Below the pieces are notes generated by a model, which ran no database searches, was not told the DNA's origin, and worked only from the letters and a program-made list of their open reading frames with translations. 64,000 nt of DNA from Streptomyces cadmiisoli. GTDB taxonomy: Bacteria; Actinomycetota; Actinomycetes; Streptomycetales; Streptomycetaceae. The stretch covers positions 6,758,001 through 6,822,000 of the forward strand of contig NZ_CP030073.1 of assembly GCF_003261055.1 (NCBI RefSeq), written 5' to 3'. Shown piece after piece: positions 1-8,295 of this stretch. The stretch's first letter is position 1. The number at the start of each line of letters is the position of its first letter. Position numbers and translations under genes: made by a program.

Positions 1-120
1 AGGGGCTTCGTCAGGCAGGGACGCGGTGCCGCTGAACGGGCTCCCCGAGGCCGTACCGGCGCACGAACGGGCTGCCCCGGGCACCGCTCGGCCAAGGGCA
101 CGTCCGACGCCGCACCGCCG

Positions 121-468
121 CTACAGGAGCTTCCTGAGGCGGAACACGTCCAACAGGCCGGCCTCCAGCTTCACCCGGCCCGATCCCCATGCCTTGGCGA
201 AGTTCAGCTCGCCGGCGACGAGGGCCACCAGATCGTCGCCGGTCATGGCGAGCCGTATCTGCGCCCTCTCCAGCGGCTTGCCCGCAACCGTATGGTGCAC
301 CTCGATCCGGCCGTCCACGAGGCGGCCGACGAAGGTGGTGTCCAGGTCGGTGATGTGGCAGCTCACCGAGCGGTCCAGGGCGGCGGCGGCGCGGACGTCG
401 CCCTCGGCGCCCCGCATGTGGTCCGAGAGTTTCTCCAGTGCGGCGCGGCACTCGTCGATCGTGGCCAT
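121..468 (-). CDS. SCP2-type sterol/lipid carrier domain protein
   Basis: A 115-residue cytoplasmic protein that is essentially one SCP2 (sterol carrier protein 2) domain. The family binds hydrophobic ligands such as fatty acyl groups in a tunnel; no ligand can be named here. The fold signature is a helical N-terminus, a central strand pattern around TTFVGRLVDGRIEVHH, and the C-terminal segment LNFAKAWGSGRVKLEAG leading into a short final helix. There is no signal peptide or membrane segment. The ATG at 468 is used because residues upstream in the same frame are low-complexity and not domain-like. It is divergent from the small gene at 511 with only 42 bp between them, so the two promoters must overlap. 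Family call is fairly safe, role unknown. Confidence 0.75.
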   Translation of the reverse strand: MATIDECRAALEKLSDHMRGAEGDVRAAAALDRSVSCHITDLDTTFVGRLVDGRIEVHHTVAGKPLERAQIRLAMTGDDLVALVAGELNFAKAWGSGRVKLEAGLLDVFRLRKLL

Positions 469-510
469 CGCGACCGACGGTACCTCAGTGGTTCGGGGTA
501 GCGTCGGGGC

Positions 511-846
511 ATGAACGACTCGGCTCCGCAGACGGAGATCCCGGAGGGGGAGGCGCCGGCGCGGCCGGAGCACGATCCGGCCGCCCCCGCCCCGCTCGGT
601 GTGCCCCGCACTCCCACCGGCAACGCCGAGGTCGACGCGCAGCTGGAGCGGCTGGCCGACACCGACCACCTCGCCACCGACGGGCACGTCGAGGTGTACG
701 AGGATGTGCACCGGGGGCTGCGTGACACGCTCACCGCGCTCGACGCCCGCACGGGGCCGCCGGCTCCCGTCCGGCACCCGGGTCCCGACCCTCACCGTGG
801 CCGACCGGGCCACCCGTCCGATGCACCGTATGGCAGTAGGAGCTGA
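511..846 (+). CDS. conserved small protein upstream of tlyA
   Basis: A 111-residue acidic protein of unknown function. The N-terminus is Pro/Ala/Glu-rich and looks disordered. The middle (about residues 35-75, around EVDAQLERLADTDHL and VYEDVHRGLRDTL) is predicted helical and is the part I recognise as usually found just upstream of tlyA in actinomycetes. The tail is Pro/His/Arg-rich. The TGA is 7 bp before the tlyA GTG, so the two are probably co-transcribed and coupled. There are no catalytic motifs. I do not assign a function; a small accessory protein for TlyA or the ribosome is only a guess from position. Confidence 0.65.
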   Translation: MNDSAPQTEIPEGEAPARPEHDPAAPAPLGVPRTPTGNAEVDAQLERLADTDHLATDGHVEVYEDVHRGLRDTLTALDARTGPPAPVRHPGPDPHRGRPGHPSDAPYGSRS

Positions 847-853
847 ACCGAAC

Positions 854-1669
854 GTGGCAGGAGTCGCACGTCGCCGTCTGGACGCGGAGCTGGTCCGCCG
901 CAAGCTCGCACGCTCGCGTGAGCACGCAGGCCAGCTGATCGCCGCGGGCCGGGTGAGCGTCGGCAAGACCGTCGCGACCAAACCGGCCACGCAGGTGGAG
1001 ACCGCCGCCGCGATCGTGGTCGCCACCGACGCGAACGACCCGGACTACGTGTCTCGGGGCGGCCACAAGCTGGCGGGCGCGCTGGAGGCGTTCGTACCGC
1101 GGGGGCTGACGGTCGAGGGGCGGCGCGCCCTGGACGCGGGCGCGTCCACCGGGGGCTTCACGGACGTGTTGCTGCGGGCGGGGGCCGCGCACGTCGTCGC
1201 CGTCGACGTCGGATACGGACAACTCGCCTGGACTCTGCAGAGCGATGAACGCGTCACGGTCAAGGACCGTACGAACGTACGCGAGTTGACGCTCGAGGCG
1301 ATCGATGGAGAGCCGGTGGATCTGGTGGTGGGGGATCTGTCCTTCATCCCGCTCGGAATCGTCCTGCCCGCACTGGTGCGGTGCGTGCGGCCGGACGCCG
1401 ACCTGGTGATGATGGTCAAACCGCAGTTCGAGGTGGGCAAGGAGCGGCTGGGAAGCGGGGGAGTCGTACGGAGTCCGCAGCTGCGTGCCGAGGCCGTGCG
1501 CGGGGTGGCCGAGCGGGCCTGGGAGCTGGGGCTCGGGGTGAAGGGCGTGACGGCCAGTCCGCTGCCCGGCCCCTCGGGGAACGTGGAGTACTTTCTGTGG
1601 CTGCGGGCCGGGGCTCCCCGACCGGACCAGGCCGACATCGACCGTGCAGTGGCGGAGGGGCCCCGTTGA
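854..1669 (+). CDS. tlyA: TlyA-family rRNA 2'-O-methyltransferase
   Basis: A 271-residue TlyA homologue. In mycobacteria TlyA uses S-adenosylmethionine to 2'-O-methylate a cytidine in 16S and in 23S rRNA, and its loss gives capreomycin resistance. Domain order: an S4 RNA-binding domain (about residues 1-60, with LVRRKLARSREHAGQLIAAG), the RGGHKL linker, then an FtsJ-type Rossmann methyltransferase with the SAM motif DAGASTGGFTDVLL and later motifs GDLSFI and KPQFEVGKE. GTG at 854 is chosen because GGAG lies 11 nt upstream and the S4 domain begins at once. The stop overlaps the nadK start (TTGA), as in the conserved tlyA-nadK-recN cluster of actinobacteria. Confidence 0.93.
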   Translation: MAGVARRRLDAELVRRKLARSREHAGQLIAAGRVSVGKTVATKPATQVETAAAIVVATDANDPDYVSRGGHKLAGALEAFVPRGLTVEGRRALDAGASTGGFTDVLLRAGAAHVVAVDVGYGQLAWTLQSDERVTVKDRTNVRELTLEAIDGEPVDLVVGDLSFIPLGIVLPALVRCVRPDADLVMMVKPQFEVGKERLGSGGVVRSPQLRAEAVRGVAERAWELGLGVKGVTASPLPGPSGNVEYFLWLRAGAPRPDQADIDRAVAEGPR

Positions 1670-2571
1670 CACCGAACCGAGCTCGTACTGTTTTCCTGCT
1701 CGCCCACACCGGGCGGCCCGCGGCCATTCGCAGCGCCGAGCTCGTGGTCAAGGGGCTGCTGCGGTCCGGTATCGGGGTGCGGGTCCTGGCGGCCGAGGCG
1801 CGCGACCTGCCGCTGCCGGACGAGGTGGAGCTGATCGAGGAGGCGACCGCGCAGTGCCTCGACGGGTGCGAGCTGCTCATCGTGCTCGGCGGTGACGGCA
1901 CGCTGCTGAGGGGCGCGGAGTTCGCCCGCGCGTCCGGGGTGCCCATGCTCGGTGTGAACCTCGGGCGGGTCGGCTTCCTCGCCGAGGCCGAGCGGGACGA
2001 CCTCGACAAGGTCGTCGACCGTGTGGTGACGAAGGCGTACGAGGTCGAGGAGCGGATGACCGTCGACGTCGTCGTGCACAGCAACGGGGACATCGTGCAC
2101 ACGGACTGGGCGCTGAACGAGGCCGCCGTGCAGAAGGTGTCCGCCGAGAAGCTGCTGGAGGTCGTCCTGGAGATCGACGGCCGGCCGGTGACGGGGTTCG
2201 GCTGCGACGGGATCGTGCTGTCGACCCCGACGGGCTCCACGGCGTACGCCTTCTCCGCGGGCGGGCCCGTGGTGTGGCCGGAGGTCGAGGCGCTGCTGAT
2301 GGTGCCGATCAGCGCGCACGCGCTGTTCGCGAAGCCGCTGGTGACGTCGCCGAACTCGGTGCTCGCGGTGGAGGTGCTGCCGCACGTCCCGCCGGGGGTT
2401 CTGTGGTGCGACGGCCGCCGCACGGTGGAGCTGCCGCCCGGCGCGCGGGTGGAGGTGCGGCGGGGATCCGTGCCGGTGCGGCTGGCCCGGCTGCACCACG
2501 CGTCGTTCACCGACCGGCTGGTCGCGAAGTTCGCGCTGCCCGTGTCCGGATGGCGGGGGGCGCCGCACTAG
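1666..2571 (+). CDS. nadK: NAD kinase
   Basis: A 301-residue ATP/polyphosphate-dependent NAD kinase that makes NADP from NAD in the cytoplasm. Visible family motifs: GGDGTLLRGAEF near residue 75 (phosphate-binding GGDG loop with the catalytic Asp), NLGRVGFLAE, the NE of ALNEAAV, and DGIVLSTPTGSTAYAFSAGG near residue 190 (substrate loop). Length fits the family. The start is a TTG that shares bases with the tlyA stop (TTGA), behind a GGAGG-type ribosome site; the residues after it, RARTVFLLAHTGR, match the usual N-terminus. The TAG stop is provided by the palindrome at 2568-2585, so the 3' end of this gene coincides with a repeat. Confidence 0.95.
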   Translation: MTPNRARTVFLLAHTGRPAAIRSAELVVKGLLRSGIGVRVLAAEARDLPLPDEVELIEEATAQCLDGCELLIVLGGDGTLLRGAEFARASGVPMLGVNLGRVGFLAEAERDDLDKVVDRVVTKAYEVEERMTVDVVVHSNGDIVHTDWALNEAAVQKVSAEKLLEVVLEIDGRPVTGFGCDGIVLSTPTGSTAYAFSAGGPVVWPEVEALLMVPISAHALFAKPLVTSPNSVLAVEVLPHVPPGVLWCDGRRTVELPPGARVEVRRGSVPVRLARLHHASFTDRLVAKFALPVSGWRGAPH

Positions 2572-2585
2572 TGCCGCGGCACTAG
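2568..2585. repeat. perfect 18-bp palindrome CTAGTGCCGCGGCACTAG
   Basis: A perfect inverted repeat with no loop that overlaps the nadK stop codon and ends 92 bp before recN. Its outer ten bases on each side (CTAGTGCCGC) equal the outer ten bases of the left tip of the 169-bp palindrome at 49258-49426. It may therefore be an internal-deletion remnant of the same element or a shared protein-binding site. It is too short and loop-less for a good intrinsic terminator. Confidence 0.6.
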
Positions 2586-2677
2586 CGTGTGGCGTGAGGG
2601 CGATCACGCGGTGAAGCGGTGTGCACTCGCCCGGGTGACATGGGTGGCCCGCGTGCACTTCCTCGGCCGGACCTCGT

Positions 2678-4420
2678 ATGGTCGTGTCCGTGTTGGAGGA
2701 GATGCGGATACGGTCGCTCGGAGTCATCGACGACGCTGTCGTCGAGCTGTCGCCCGGGTTCACGGCGGTCACCGGTGAGACGGGCGCGGGCAAGACCATG
2801 GTGGTCACCAGCCTGGGGCTGCTGCTGGGCGGGCGTGCGGATCCGGCGCTCGTCCGGATCGGCGCCAAGAACGCGGTCGTGGAGGGGCGGATCAGCCTGT
2901 CCGCGGACGCCTCGGCCGCCCTGCGGGCCGAGGAGGCCGGCGCCGAGCTGGACGACGGGGCGCTGCTGATCAGCCGTACCGTCTCCGCCGAGGGGCGCTC
3001 GCGGGCGCATCTGGGCGGCCGGTCCGTGCCCGTGGGGGTCCTGGCCGAGCTGGCCGACGAGCTGGTCGCGGTGCACGGGCAGACCGATCAGCAGGGGCTG
3101 CTCAAGCTGTCCCGGCAGCGGCAGGCGCTCGACCGGTACGCGGGCGGCGCGGTGGCCGGGCCGCTCACCAAGTACACGGAGGCCTACCGGCGGCTGCGGG
3201 CCGTCTCCGTGGAGCTGGACGAGATCACCACGCGCGCGCGTGAGCGGGCCCAGGAAGCCGACATGCTGCGCTACGGGCTCGACGAGATCGCCGCCGTGGA
3301 ACCGCGGGCCGGTGAGGACGCGGAGCTGGCCGAGGAGGCGGAGCGGCTCGGGCACGCGGAGGCGCTGGCGTCCGCGGCGACCGCAGGGCACGCCGCGCTC
3401 GCGGGCAACCCCGAGGACCCCGAGGGCGTGGACGCCGCCACGCTGGTCGCGGGCGCGCACCGGGCGCTGGAGGCCGTACGGTCCCACGATCCGGCGCTGG
3501 CCTCGCTGGCCGACCGGATCGGCGAGGTCGCCATCCTGCTCGGCGACGTGGCAGGGGAGTTGGCGGGGTACGCCGACGACCTGGACGCCGACCCGCTGCG
3601 GCTGGCCGCGGTCGAGGAGCGGCGGGCCGCGCTCACGGCGCTGACCCGCAAGTACGGCGCGGACGTCGACGCGGTCCTCGCCTGGGCGGAGCAGAGCGCC
3701 GCGCGGCTGACCGAACTCGACGGCGACGACGAGCGGACCGGGGAGCTGACCGCCGAACGGGACGCGCTGAGGGCCGAACTGGGCGGGCTGGCGCAGGCGC
3801 TGACGGACGCGCGGACGGAGGCCGCCGAGCGGTTCGCCGGCGCCGTGACGGCCGAACTGGCCTCGCTGGCGATGCCGCACGCGCGCGTGTCGTTCGAGAT
3901 CCGGCAGACCGAGGACCCGGAGGGCGTCGAGGTCGGCGGACGCACCGTCGCCTACGGGCCGTCCGGGGTCGACGAGGTCGAGCTGCTGCTCGCGCCCCAC
4001 CCGGGCGCGCCGCCCCGGCCGATCGCCAAGGGCGCGTCCGGCGGTGAGCTCTCGCGCGTGATGCTGGCGGTGGAGGTCGTGTTCGCGGGGACGGATCCGG
4101 TGCCGACGTACCTCTTCGACGAGGTGGACGCCGGTGTGGGCGGCAAGGCCGCGGTCGAGATCGGGCGGCGTCTGGCTCGGCTGGCGAAGACCGCGCAGGT
4201 CGTGGTGGTGACGCACCTGCCGCAGGTCGCGGCGTTCGCCGACCGGCAGTTGCTGGTGGAGAAGACCAACGACGGCTCGGTGACCCGGTCCGGTGTCAAG
4301 GTGCTGGAGGGCGAGGAGCGGGTCCGGGAGCTGTCGCGGATGCTCGCCGGGCAGGAGGACTCCGAGACGGCCCGCGCGCACGCCGAGGAGCTGCTGGAGA
4401 CGGCTCGGGCGGACGCCTAG
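2678..4420 (+). CDS. recN: DNA repair protein RecN
   Basis: A 580-residue SMC-like ATPase acting in double-strand break recombination. The Walker A motif GETGAGKT is at residues 33-40. A helical coiled-coil region fills roughly residues 150-400. The C-terminal half carries the ABC signature GASGGELSRVML and Walker B YLFDEVDAGVGG, then the H-loop VTHLPQVA. The start is uncertain: ATG 2678, GTG 2690 and ATG 2702 are all in frame, the last preceded immediately by GGAGGAG, which is close to the start. No LexA box (GAAC-N4-GTTC) is visible upstream. It is third in the conserved tlyA-nadK-recN cluster. Confidence 0.94.
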   Translation: MVVSVLEEMRIRSLGVIDDAVVELSPGFTAVTGETGAGKTMVVTSLGLLLGGRADPALVRIGAKNAVVEGRISLSADASAALRAEEAGAELDDGALLISRTVSAEGRSRAHLGGRSVPVGVLAELADELVAVHGQTDQQGLLKLSRQRQALDRYAGGAVAGPLTKYTEAYRRLRAVSVELDEITTRARERAQEADMLRYGLDEIAAVEPRAGEDAELAEEAERLGHAEALASAATAGHAALAGNPEDPEGVDAATLVAGAHRALEAVRSHDPALASLADRIGEVAILLGDVAGELAGYADDLDADPLRLAAVEERRAALTALTRKYGADVDAVLAWAEQSAARLTELDGDDERTGELTAERDALRAELGGLAQALTDARTEAAERFAGAVTAELASLAMPHARVSFEIRQTEDPEGVEVGGRTVAYGPSGVDEVELLLAPHPGAPPRPIAKGASGGELSRVMLAVEVVFAGTDPVPTYLFDEVDAGVGGKAAVEIGRRLARLAKTAQVVVVTHLPQVAAFADRQLLVEKTNDGSVTRSGVKVLEGEERVRELSRMLAGQEDSETARAHAEELLETARADA

Positions 4421-4441
4421 CCGGACTTGGGGAGTGGCGTG

Positions 4442-5212
4442 ATGACCGGCCGTACGCCCAGGATCACCTCGTTCGTCCGCGCCGCCGCCCTGACCGGGGC
4501 GGCGGTCGCCGTCCTGCGGGCCACCGCGCCGGGTGGGCGTGCGCGGTGGGAGCGGACGAACCACGCCGGGCGGCCCGTCGGGCTGTACGCCGGGCCCGCG
4601 GTGGCCCTCGCGGCGGCGGTGGGTGCCGGGCGGGTGCTGCCCGGCGCGGTGCCGGCCGTCGTGGCCGCCGGTGTCTGCGGGGCGTACGACGACGTCGCCG
4701 GGGCCGGGGACGGGCGCCGTGGCTTGCGGGCGCACCTGGCGGCGCTGCGGGACGGCGAGGTCACCAGCGGCGCCGTGAAGCTGATCGGTGTCTGCGCGGC
4801 GGGGCTGCTGACCGGCGGGGCGCTCAAGGAGCGGCCGGTGGACAAAGTGCTCGCCGGGGTCGTGGTCGCCGGGGCCGCGCATGCCGTGAACCTGGTGGAC
4901 GTCCGGCCCGGGCGGGCCGCCGCGGCGGTCCTCGCGCTCGCGGCGCCGGGACTGCTGCGGGAGGGGCCCGGCGCACCGGCGGCGGCGGTCGCGATGGGCG
5001 CCGCCGCGGCGGTGCTGCCCGGCGATCTGAGGGAGCGCGTGATGATCGGTGACATGGGCGCGCACGCGCTGGGCGCCTTGCTCGGCGCGGCGGTCGTCGC
5101 GGGCAACGGGCGGGCCGGGCTGGTCGCGCACGCGGCGGCGGTGGTGGCCGCGGCGGTCTACGGGGACAAGGTCGGCGGGTCGGCGCACGCGCGATATCAC
5201 TCGTGTGAGTGA
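4442..5212 (+). CDS. MraY/WecA-superfamily-like membrane protein
   Basis: A 256-residue, very Ala/Gly/Val-rich integral membrane protein, probably seven to nine helices. Spaced motifs follow the polyprenyl-phosphate hexose-1-phosphate transferase (MraY/WecA/TagO) pattern: TNHAGRPVG near the N-terminus, GAYDDVAG where the family has its DD pair, NLVDVRPGRA where it has NxxD-GxDG-A, and IGDMGAHALG where it has MGD-GS-LG. Several otherwise conserved residues (the K after DD, the full GLDG) are not seen, so activity is unclear. ATG 4442 is preferred with GGGGAG 8 nt upstream; an in-frame TTG at 4427 is less likely. It starts 21 bp after recN, where mycobacteria and corynebacteria carry the SteA/SteB pair. 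Topology call is good, function inferred. Confidence 0.6.
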   Translation: MTGRTPRITSFVRAAALTGAAVAVLRATAPGGRARWERTNHAGRPVGLYAGPAVALAAAVGAGRVLPGAVPAVVAAGVCGAYDDVAGAGDGRRGLRAHLAALRDGEVTSGAVKLIGVCAAGLLTGGALKERPVDKVLAGVVVAGAAHAVNLVDVRPGRAAAAVLALAAPGLLREGPGAPAAAVAMGAAAAVLPGDLRERVMIGDMGAHALGALLGAAVVAGNGRAGLVAHAAAVVAAAVYGDKVGGSAHARYHSCE

Positions 5213-5402
5213 CCCGGGTCGCCAGGTTGTCTGCGGTCGGCGGGAGGCCGGGGCGGCCGGCGGTGCCGGAACGGCCGTACGGCCTGGCATGCTTGGGCGG
5301 GTACGCGGAGATCCCGCACCGTCCACCCCTCCCCACGAACCCTCCGCACGCCGCCTCGTGACCGTCCGACGCCGAACCAGGAGCCCCCGCCCAGGTGAAC
5401 CC

Positions 5403-6530
5403 GTGAGCAGCCCCTCACCGCACGGCCGGTCGCCGCTGCGCACCGTGCAGGTGCTGGGCGGCGGCAACGTCGGCAGCAGCGCCCATGTGCGCTCCCTGAC
5501 CGCCGGGCTCGTCGCACGGGGCGTGCGGGTCACTGTGTGCGCCCCGGTCGAGGCGGATCACTCCTACGACTTCACCGGTGCCGGAGCCGACCACGTCCAT
5601 GTGCCGCGCAGCAGCGATCCGGGGTCCGTGGCCGCGCTGCGCGCCGCGTGCACCCACGCCGACCTGGTGCACGCGCACGGGCTGCACGCCTCGTTCCGGG
5701 CCGCCCTCGCACTCGCCGGACGCAGTACCCCGCTGGTCGTCACCTGGCACAACCGGGCCCACGCCGAGGGAGCGCGCGCCCAGTTCCTGCGCCTGCTGGA
5801 GCGGCGGGTGGTCAGGGCCGCCGCGGTGGTGCTCGGGACCACCTCGGACCTCGTGGACCGGGCCCGGCGGGCGGGCGCCCGGGACGCCCGGCTCGCCGGC
5901 GTCGGACTGCCCGGGCCGCGCACCCCCGTCGAGCACGACGACCCCGACCGGCAGCAGCCCAAGATCCGGGCCGAACTCGGTGCCACCGGCCGCCCGTTGC
6001 TGATGGCCGTCGGCTCCCTCGACCCCCAGCGCGGCTACGACCTCCTGCTGGACGCCGCGCGCGCCTGGCGCACCCGCGACCCCGTGCCGCTGGTCGTCAT
6101 CGCGGGGGAGGGCCCGCTGCGTCCGGTGTTGCAGCGCCGTATCGAGGACGAGGAGCTGCCGGTGCGGCTCATCGGGCGCCGTGACGACGTGGGCGAACTG
6201 CTCGCCTCCGCCGATCTCGCGCTGCTGCCGAGCCGGTGGGAGGCGCGGTCCGTGCTCGCCCAGGAGGCCCTGCACGCGCGTGTGCCGCTGGTCGCCACCT
6301 CGGTCGGCGGGCTTCCCGAACTCGTCGGCGACGCGGCCGAACTCGTCCCGGCCGACGACGCCGAGGCGTTCGCGGACGCCGTCGAACGGCTCCTCGACGA
6401 TCCCGAACGGCGGGAGCTGCTCCAGGAGATGGGCCTGCGGCAGGCGGCCACGTGGCCGAGCGAGGACGACACGGTCGCCCAAGTCCTGAGCGTCTACGAC
6501 GAGTTGACGCAGGCCAGGCCGTTCATCTGA
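5403..6530 (+). CDS. family 4 glycosyltransferase (GT-B)
   Basis: A 375-residue cytoplasmic/peripheral glycosyltransferase of the GT4 (glycogen-synthase-like) class. The N-terminal Rossmann domain starts at RTVQVLGGGNVGSSAHVRSL (sugar-acceptor side) and contains VHAHGLHASF and VVTWHNRAH. The C-terminal domain has the nucleotide-sugar site LMAVGSLDPQRGYDLLLDA, VIAGEGPLR, the EX7E retaining-enzyme motif in SRWEARSVLAQEAL, and TSVGGLPELVGD. Donor and acceptor cannot be named; a cell-envelope glycan or lipid is likely because the preceding gene is MraY-like. GTG 5403 is chosen; GTG 5358 is in frame and would add 15 basic residues. Its 3' end converges with the PucR gene. Confidence 0.83.
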   Translation: MSSPSPHGRSPLRTVQVLGGGNVGSSAHVRSLTAGLVARGVRVTVCAPVEADHSYDFTGAGADHVHVPRSSDPGSVAALRAACTHADLVHAHGLHASFRAALALAGRSTPLVVTWHNRAHAEGARAQFLRLLERRVVRAAAVVLGTTSDLVDRARRAGARDARLAGVGLPGPRTPVEHDDPDRQQPKIRAELGATGRPLLMAVGSLDPQRGYDLLLDAARAWRTRDPVPLVVIAGEGPLRPVLQRRIEDEELPVRLIGRRDDVGELLASADLALLPSRWEARSVLAQEALHARVPLVATSVGGLPELVGDAAELVPADDAEAFADAVERLLDDPERRELLQEMGLRQAATWPSEDDTVAQVLSVYDELTQARPFI

Positions 6531-6551
6531 GGCCCCGGCGGGTGGCGGCGG

Positions 6552-8195
6552 CTAGCCGACGTGGCGGCGGGCCCGCAGGGCAAGGCTCAGGGCCAGCACG
6601 GTGTGCGGGTCGTCGAGGTCGGTGCCGAGCAACTCACCGATGCGGGCGAGGCGGTTGTAGAGCGTCTGGCGGTTGAGGTGCAGCTCACGGGCCGTCTCCG
6701 CCTTGCGGCCCGCGTGCGCCAGGTAGGTCTCCAGCGTGGGCAGCAGGGGCGGCTTGGAACGCCGGTCGTGCGCGGTGACGGGACCGATCGCGCGGTCCAC
6801 GAAAGCCGCGAGGTCGGGATGGTCGCGCAACCGCCACAGCAGCAGGTCGATGTCCAGGCGGCGGGCGTCGTACCAGGGCCGGTCGCCCAGACCCTGGGCC
6901 GCGGTCGCCGTCTCCGCCGCGTGCCGCAGGCCCGCCGACGCCGCCGCCCACCCGCCTGGCACCCCGACCACCACGACCGGCGGGCGGGCGCCCGGCCGCT
7001 GCATGCCGGCCCGCTCCACACCGGCCCGCAGCGCCGCCGCGACCCGGTCGGCGACCGCCGAGCGCTCCGACTCCGAGCGCAGCCCCAGCAGCAGCGGGAC
7101 GCGGCCCTCGACCGGCCGTACGCCCAGCAGCACCGGAACGCCCACCGCGGCCAGCTCCTCGGCGACCGCGCGCGCCAGCACCGCCCAGCCGCCGCCGGGG
7201 GCCAGCGCCTCGCCCAGCCGCATGACCACCGGCAGCAGCGGGCTGTCGCCCGGCTTGAAGCCCAGGACGCGGGCCTGCGCCGGGGCGTCCTCCGCCGGGA
7301 TGCGGCCCTCCGCCAGGTCGGTGAGGAAGTCGCCGCGTCCGCGCGCGGCCAGCTCCTCCTCCTGGCGCGCCTGCATCAGGACCACGGCGAGGATGCCGGC
7401 GGCGCGCTCCGCCGCGATCCGGTGCACCGGCGCCAGCGGCGACCGCACCGGCAGCAGCACCAGCCGCGCCCGTACCGACCCCGCCCCGGCTCCGCCGCCC
7501 GGCACGTCCACCAGCACCGATCCGGCCGGCGGCGGAGCGTCCTTGTGCGGGCCGCGCAGCCCCTTCCACACCTGGAGCGGCTCGGCACCCTCGGGTCCGG
7601 CCCCGGCGGCGTACAGCAGCTGGCCGTCCGGGGTCTCCAGGAAGACCGGGTTGTCGCTGAAGCCGGCCAGGATGCCGAGCACCTGGGGTATCCCGCCGCC
7701 GCCCAGCAGGGCCTCCGTGCAGCGCCGGTGGACCTCCTCGGCGCGCTGGAGCAGCGCGTAGTGGCCGTTGACGATCTCGGTGTGGATCTCCTCGGTGACC
7801 GTCACGAACGGCACCTCGCGATGCAGTTGGACCAGGGGCAGCCCGGCCGCGCGAGCGGTGTCGACCAGGGCGGCGGGCAGCCGCGTGAAGCGCGGTCCGA
7901 GCTCGACCACGAGGGCCGCGATGCCCCGTTCGGCCAGGGTGCGCACGAACGCCCGCTGGTCGGCGGGCCGGGTGCCGAGGCCGTAGCCCGTGGTCAGCAG
8001 CAGTTCGCCGCCCTTCAGCAGCGAGGCGATGTTCGGGACCTCGCCGGCGTGCACCCAGCGCACCGTCCGCTGCAACCGGTCGGCGCCCGCGAGCACCTCC
8101 GGCAGCCCGCTGCGCAGACCGGGCAGCTCCAGCGCCCGCTGGACGGTGATCCCGGCGCTCCGGCTGTCGAAACGGTGGTCCGTGCGGCTGTCCAT
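6552..8195 (-). CDS. PucR-family transcriptional regulator
   Basis: A 547-residue regulator. The N-terminal purine-catabolism PucR domain (about residues 15-135, ITVQRALELPGLRSGLPEVL and SLLKGGELLLTTGYGLG) probably senses a small molecule. The middle is a GGDEF-like CdaR/PucR region without a GGDEF motif. The C-terminal HTH_30 helix-turn-helix is at about residues 485-545 (LETYLAHAGRKAETARELHL, NRQTLYNRLARIGELLG). Family members control purine, polyamine or other nitrogen catabolism genes. It follows the flavoprotein gene on the same strand by 100 bp, so control of that oxidoreductase is plausible but unproven. ATG 8195 fits; upstream in-frame codons give an Arg-rich extension unlike the family. 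Confidence 0.87.
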   Translation of the reverse strand: MDSRTDHRFDSRSAGITVQRALELPGLRSGLPEVLAGADRLQRTVRWVHAGEVPNIASLLKGGELLLTTGYGLGTRPADQRAFVRTLAERGIAALVVELGPRFTRLPAALVDTARAAGLPLVQLHREVPFVTVTEEIHTEIVNGHYALLQRAEEVHRRCTEALLGGGGIPQVLGILAGFSDNPVFLETPDGQLLYAAGAGPEGAEPLQVWKGLRGPHKDAPPPAGSVLVDVPGGGAGAGSVRARLVLLPVRSPLAPVHRIAAERAAGILAVVLMQARQEEELAARGRGDFLTDLAEGRIPAEDAPAQARVLGFKPGDSPLLPVVMRLGEALAPGGGWAVLARAVAEELAAVGVPVLLGVRPVEGRVPLLLGLRSESERSAVADRVAAALRAGVERAGMQRPGARPPVVVVGVPGGWAAASAGLRHAAETATAAQGLGDRPWYDARRLDIDLLLWRLRDHPDLAAFVDRAIGPVTAHDRRSKPPLLPTLETYLAHAGRKAETARELHLNRQTLYNRLARIGELLGTDLDDPHTVLALSLALRARRHVG

Positions 8196-8295
8196 GCAGC
8201 GGACGCTACCCGCGCGCACCTTCCGGCGACATCTCCGCGCGGTCCGGCGAACGATCACCGCGTCCGGGCCCCGGCCAGCCGAGGTCCGCGGCGGC

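Noticed and set aside
1..120. Possible end of an upstream gene
   Set aside because: No frame in the first 120 bp shows a recognisable domain or a clear end of one.
2582..5533. 983-codon open frame on the minus strand opposite recN
   Set aside because: It is a shadow of recN and its neighbour produced by high third-base GC; its translation is low-complexity Arg/Gly/Pro with no domain.
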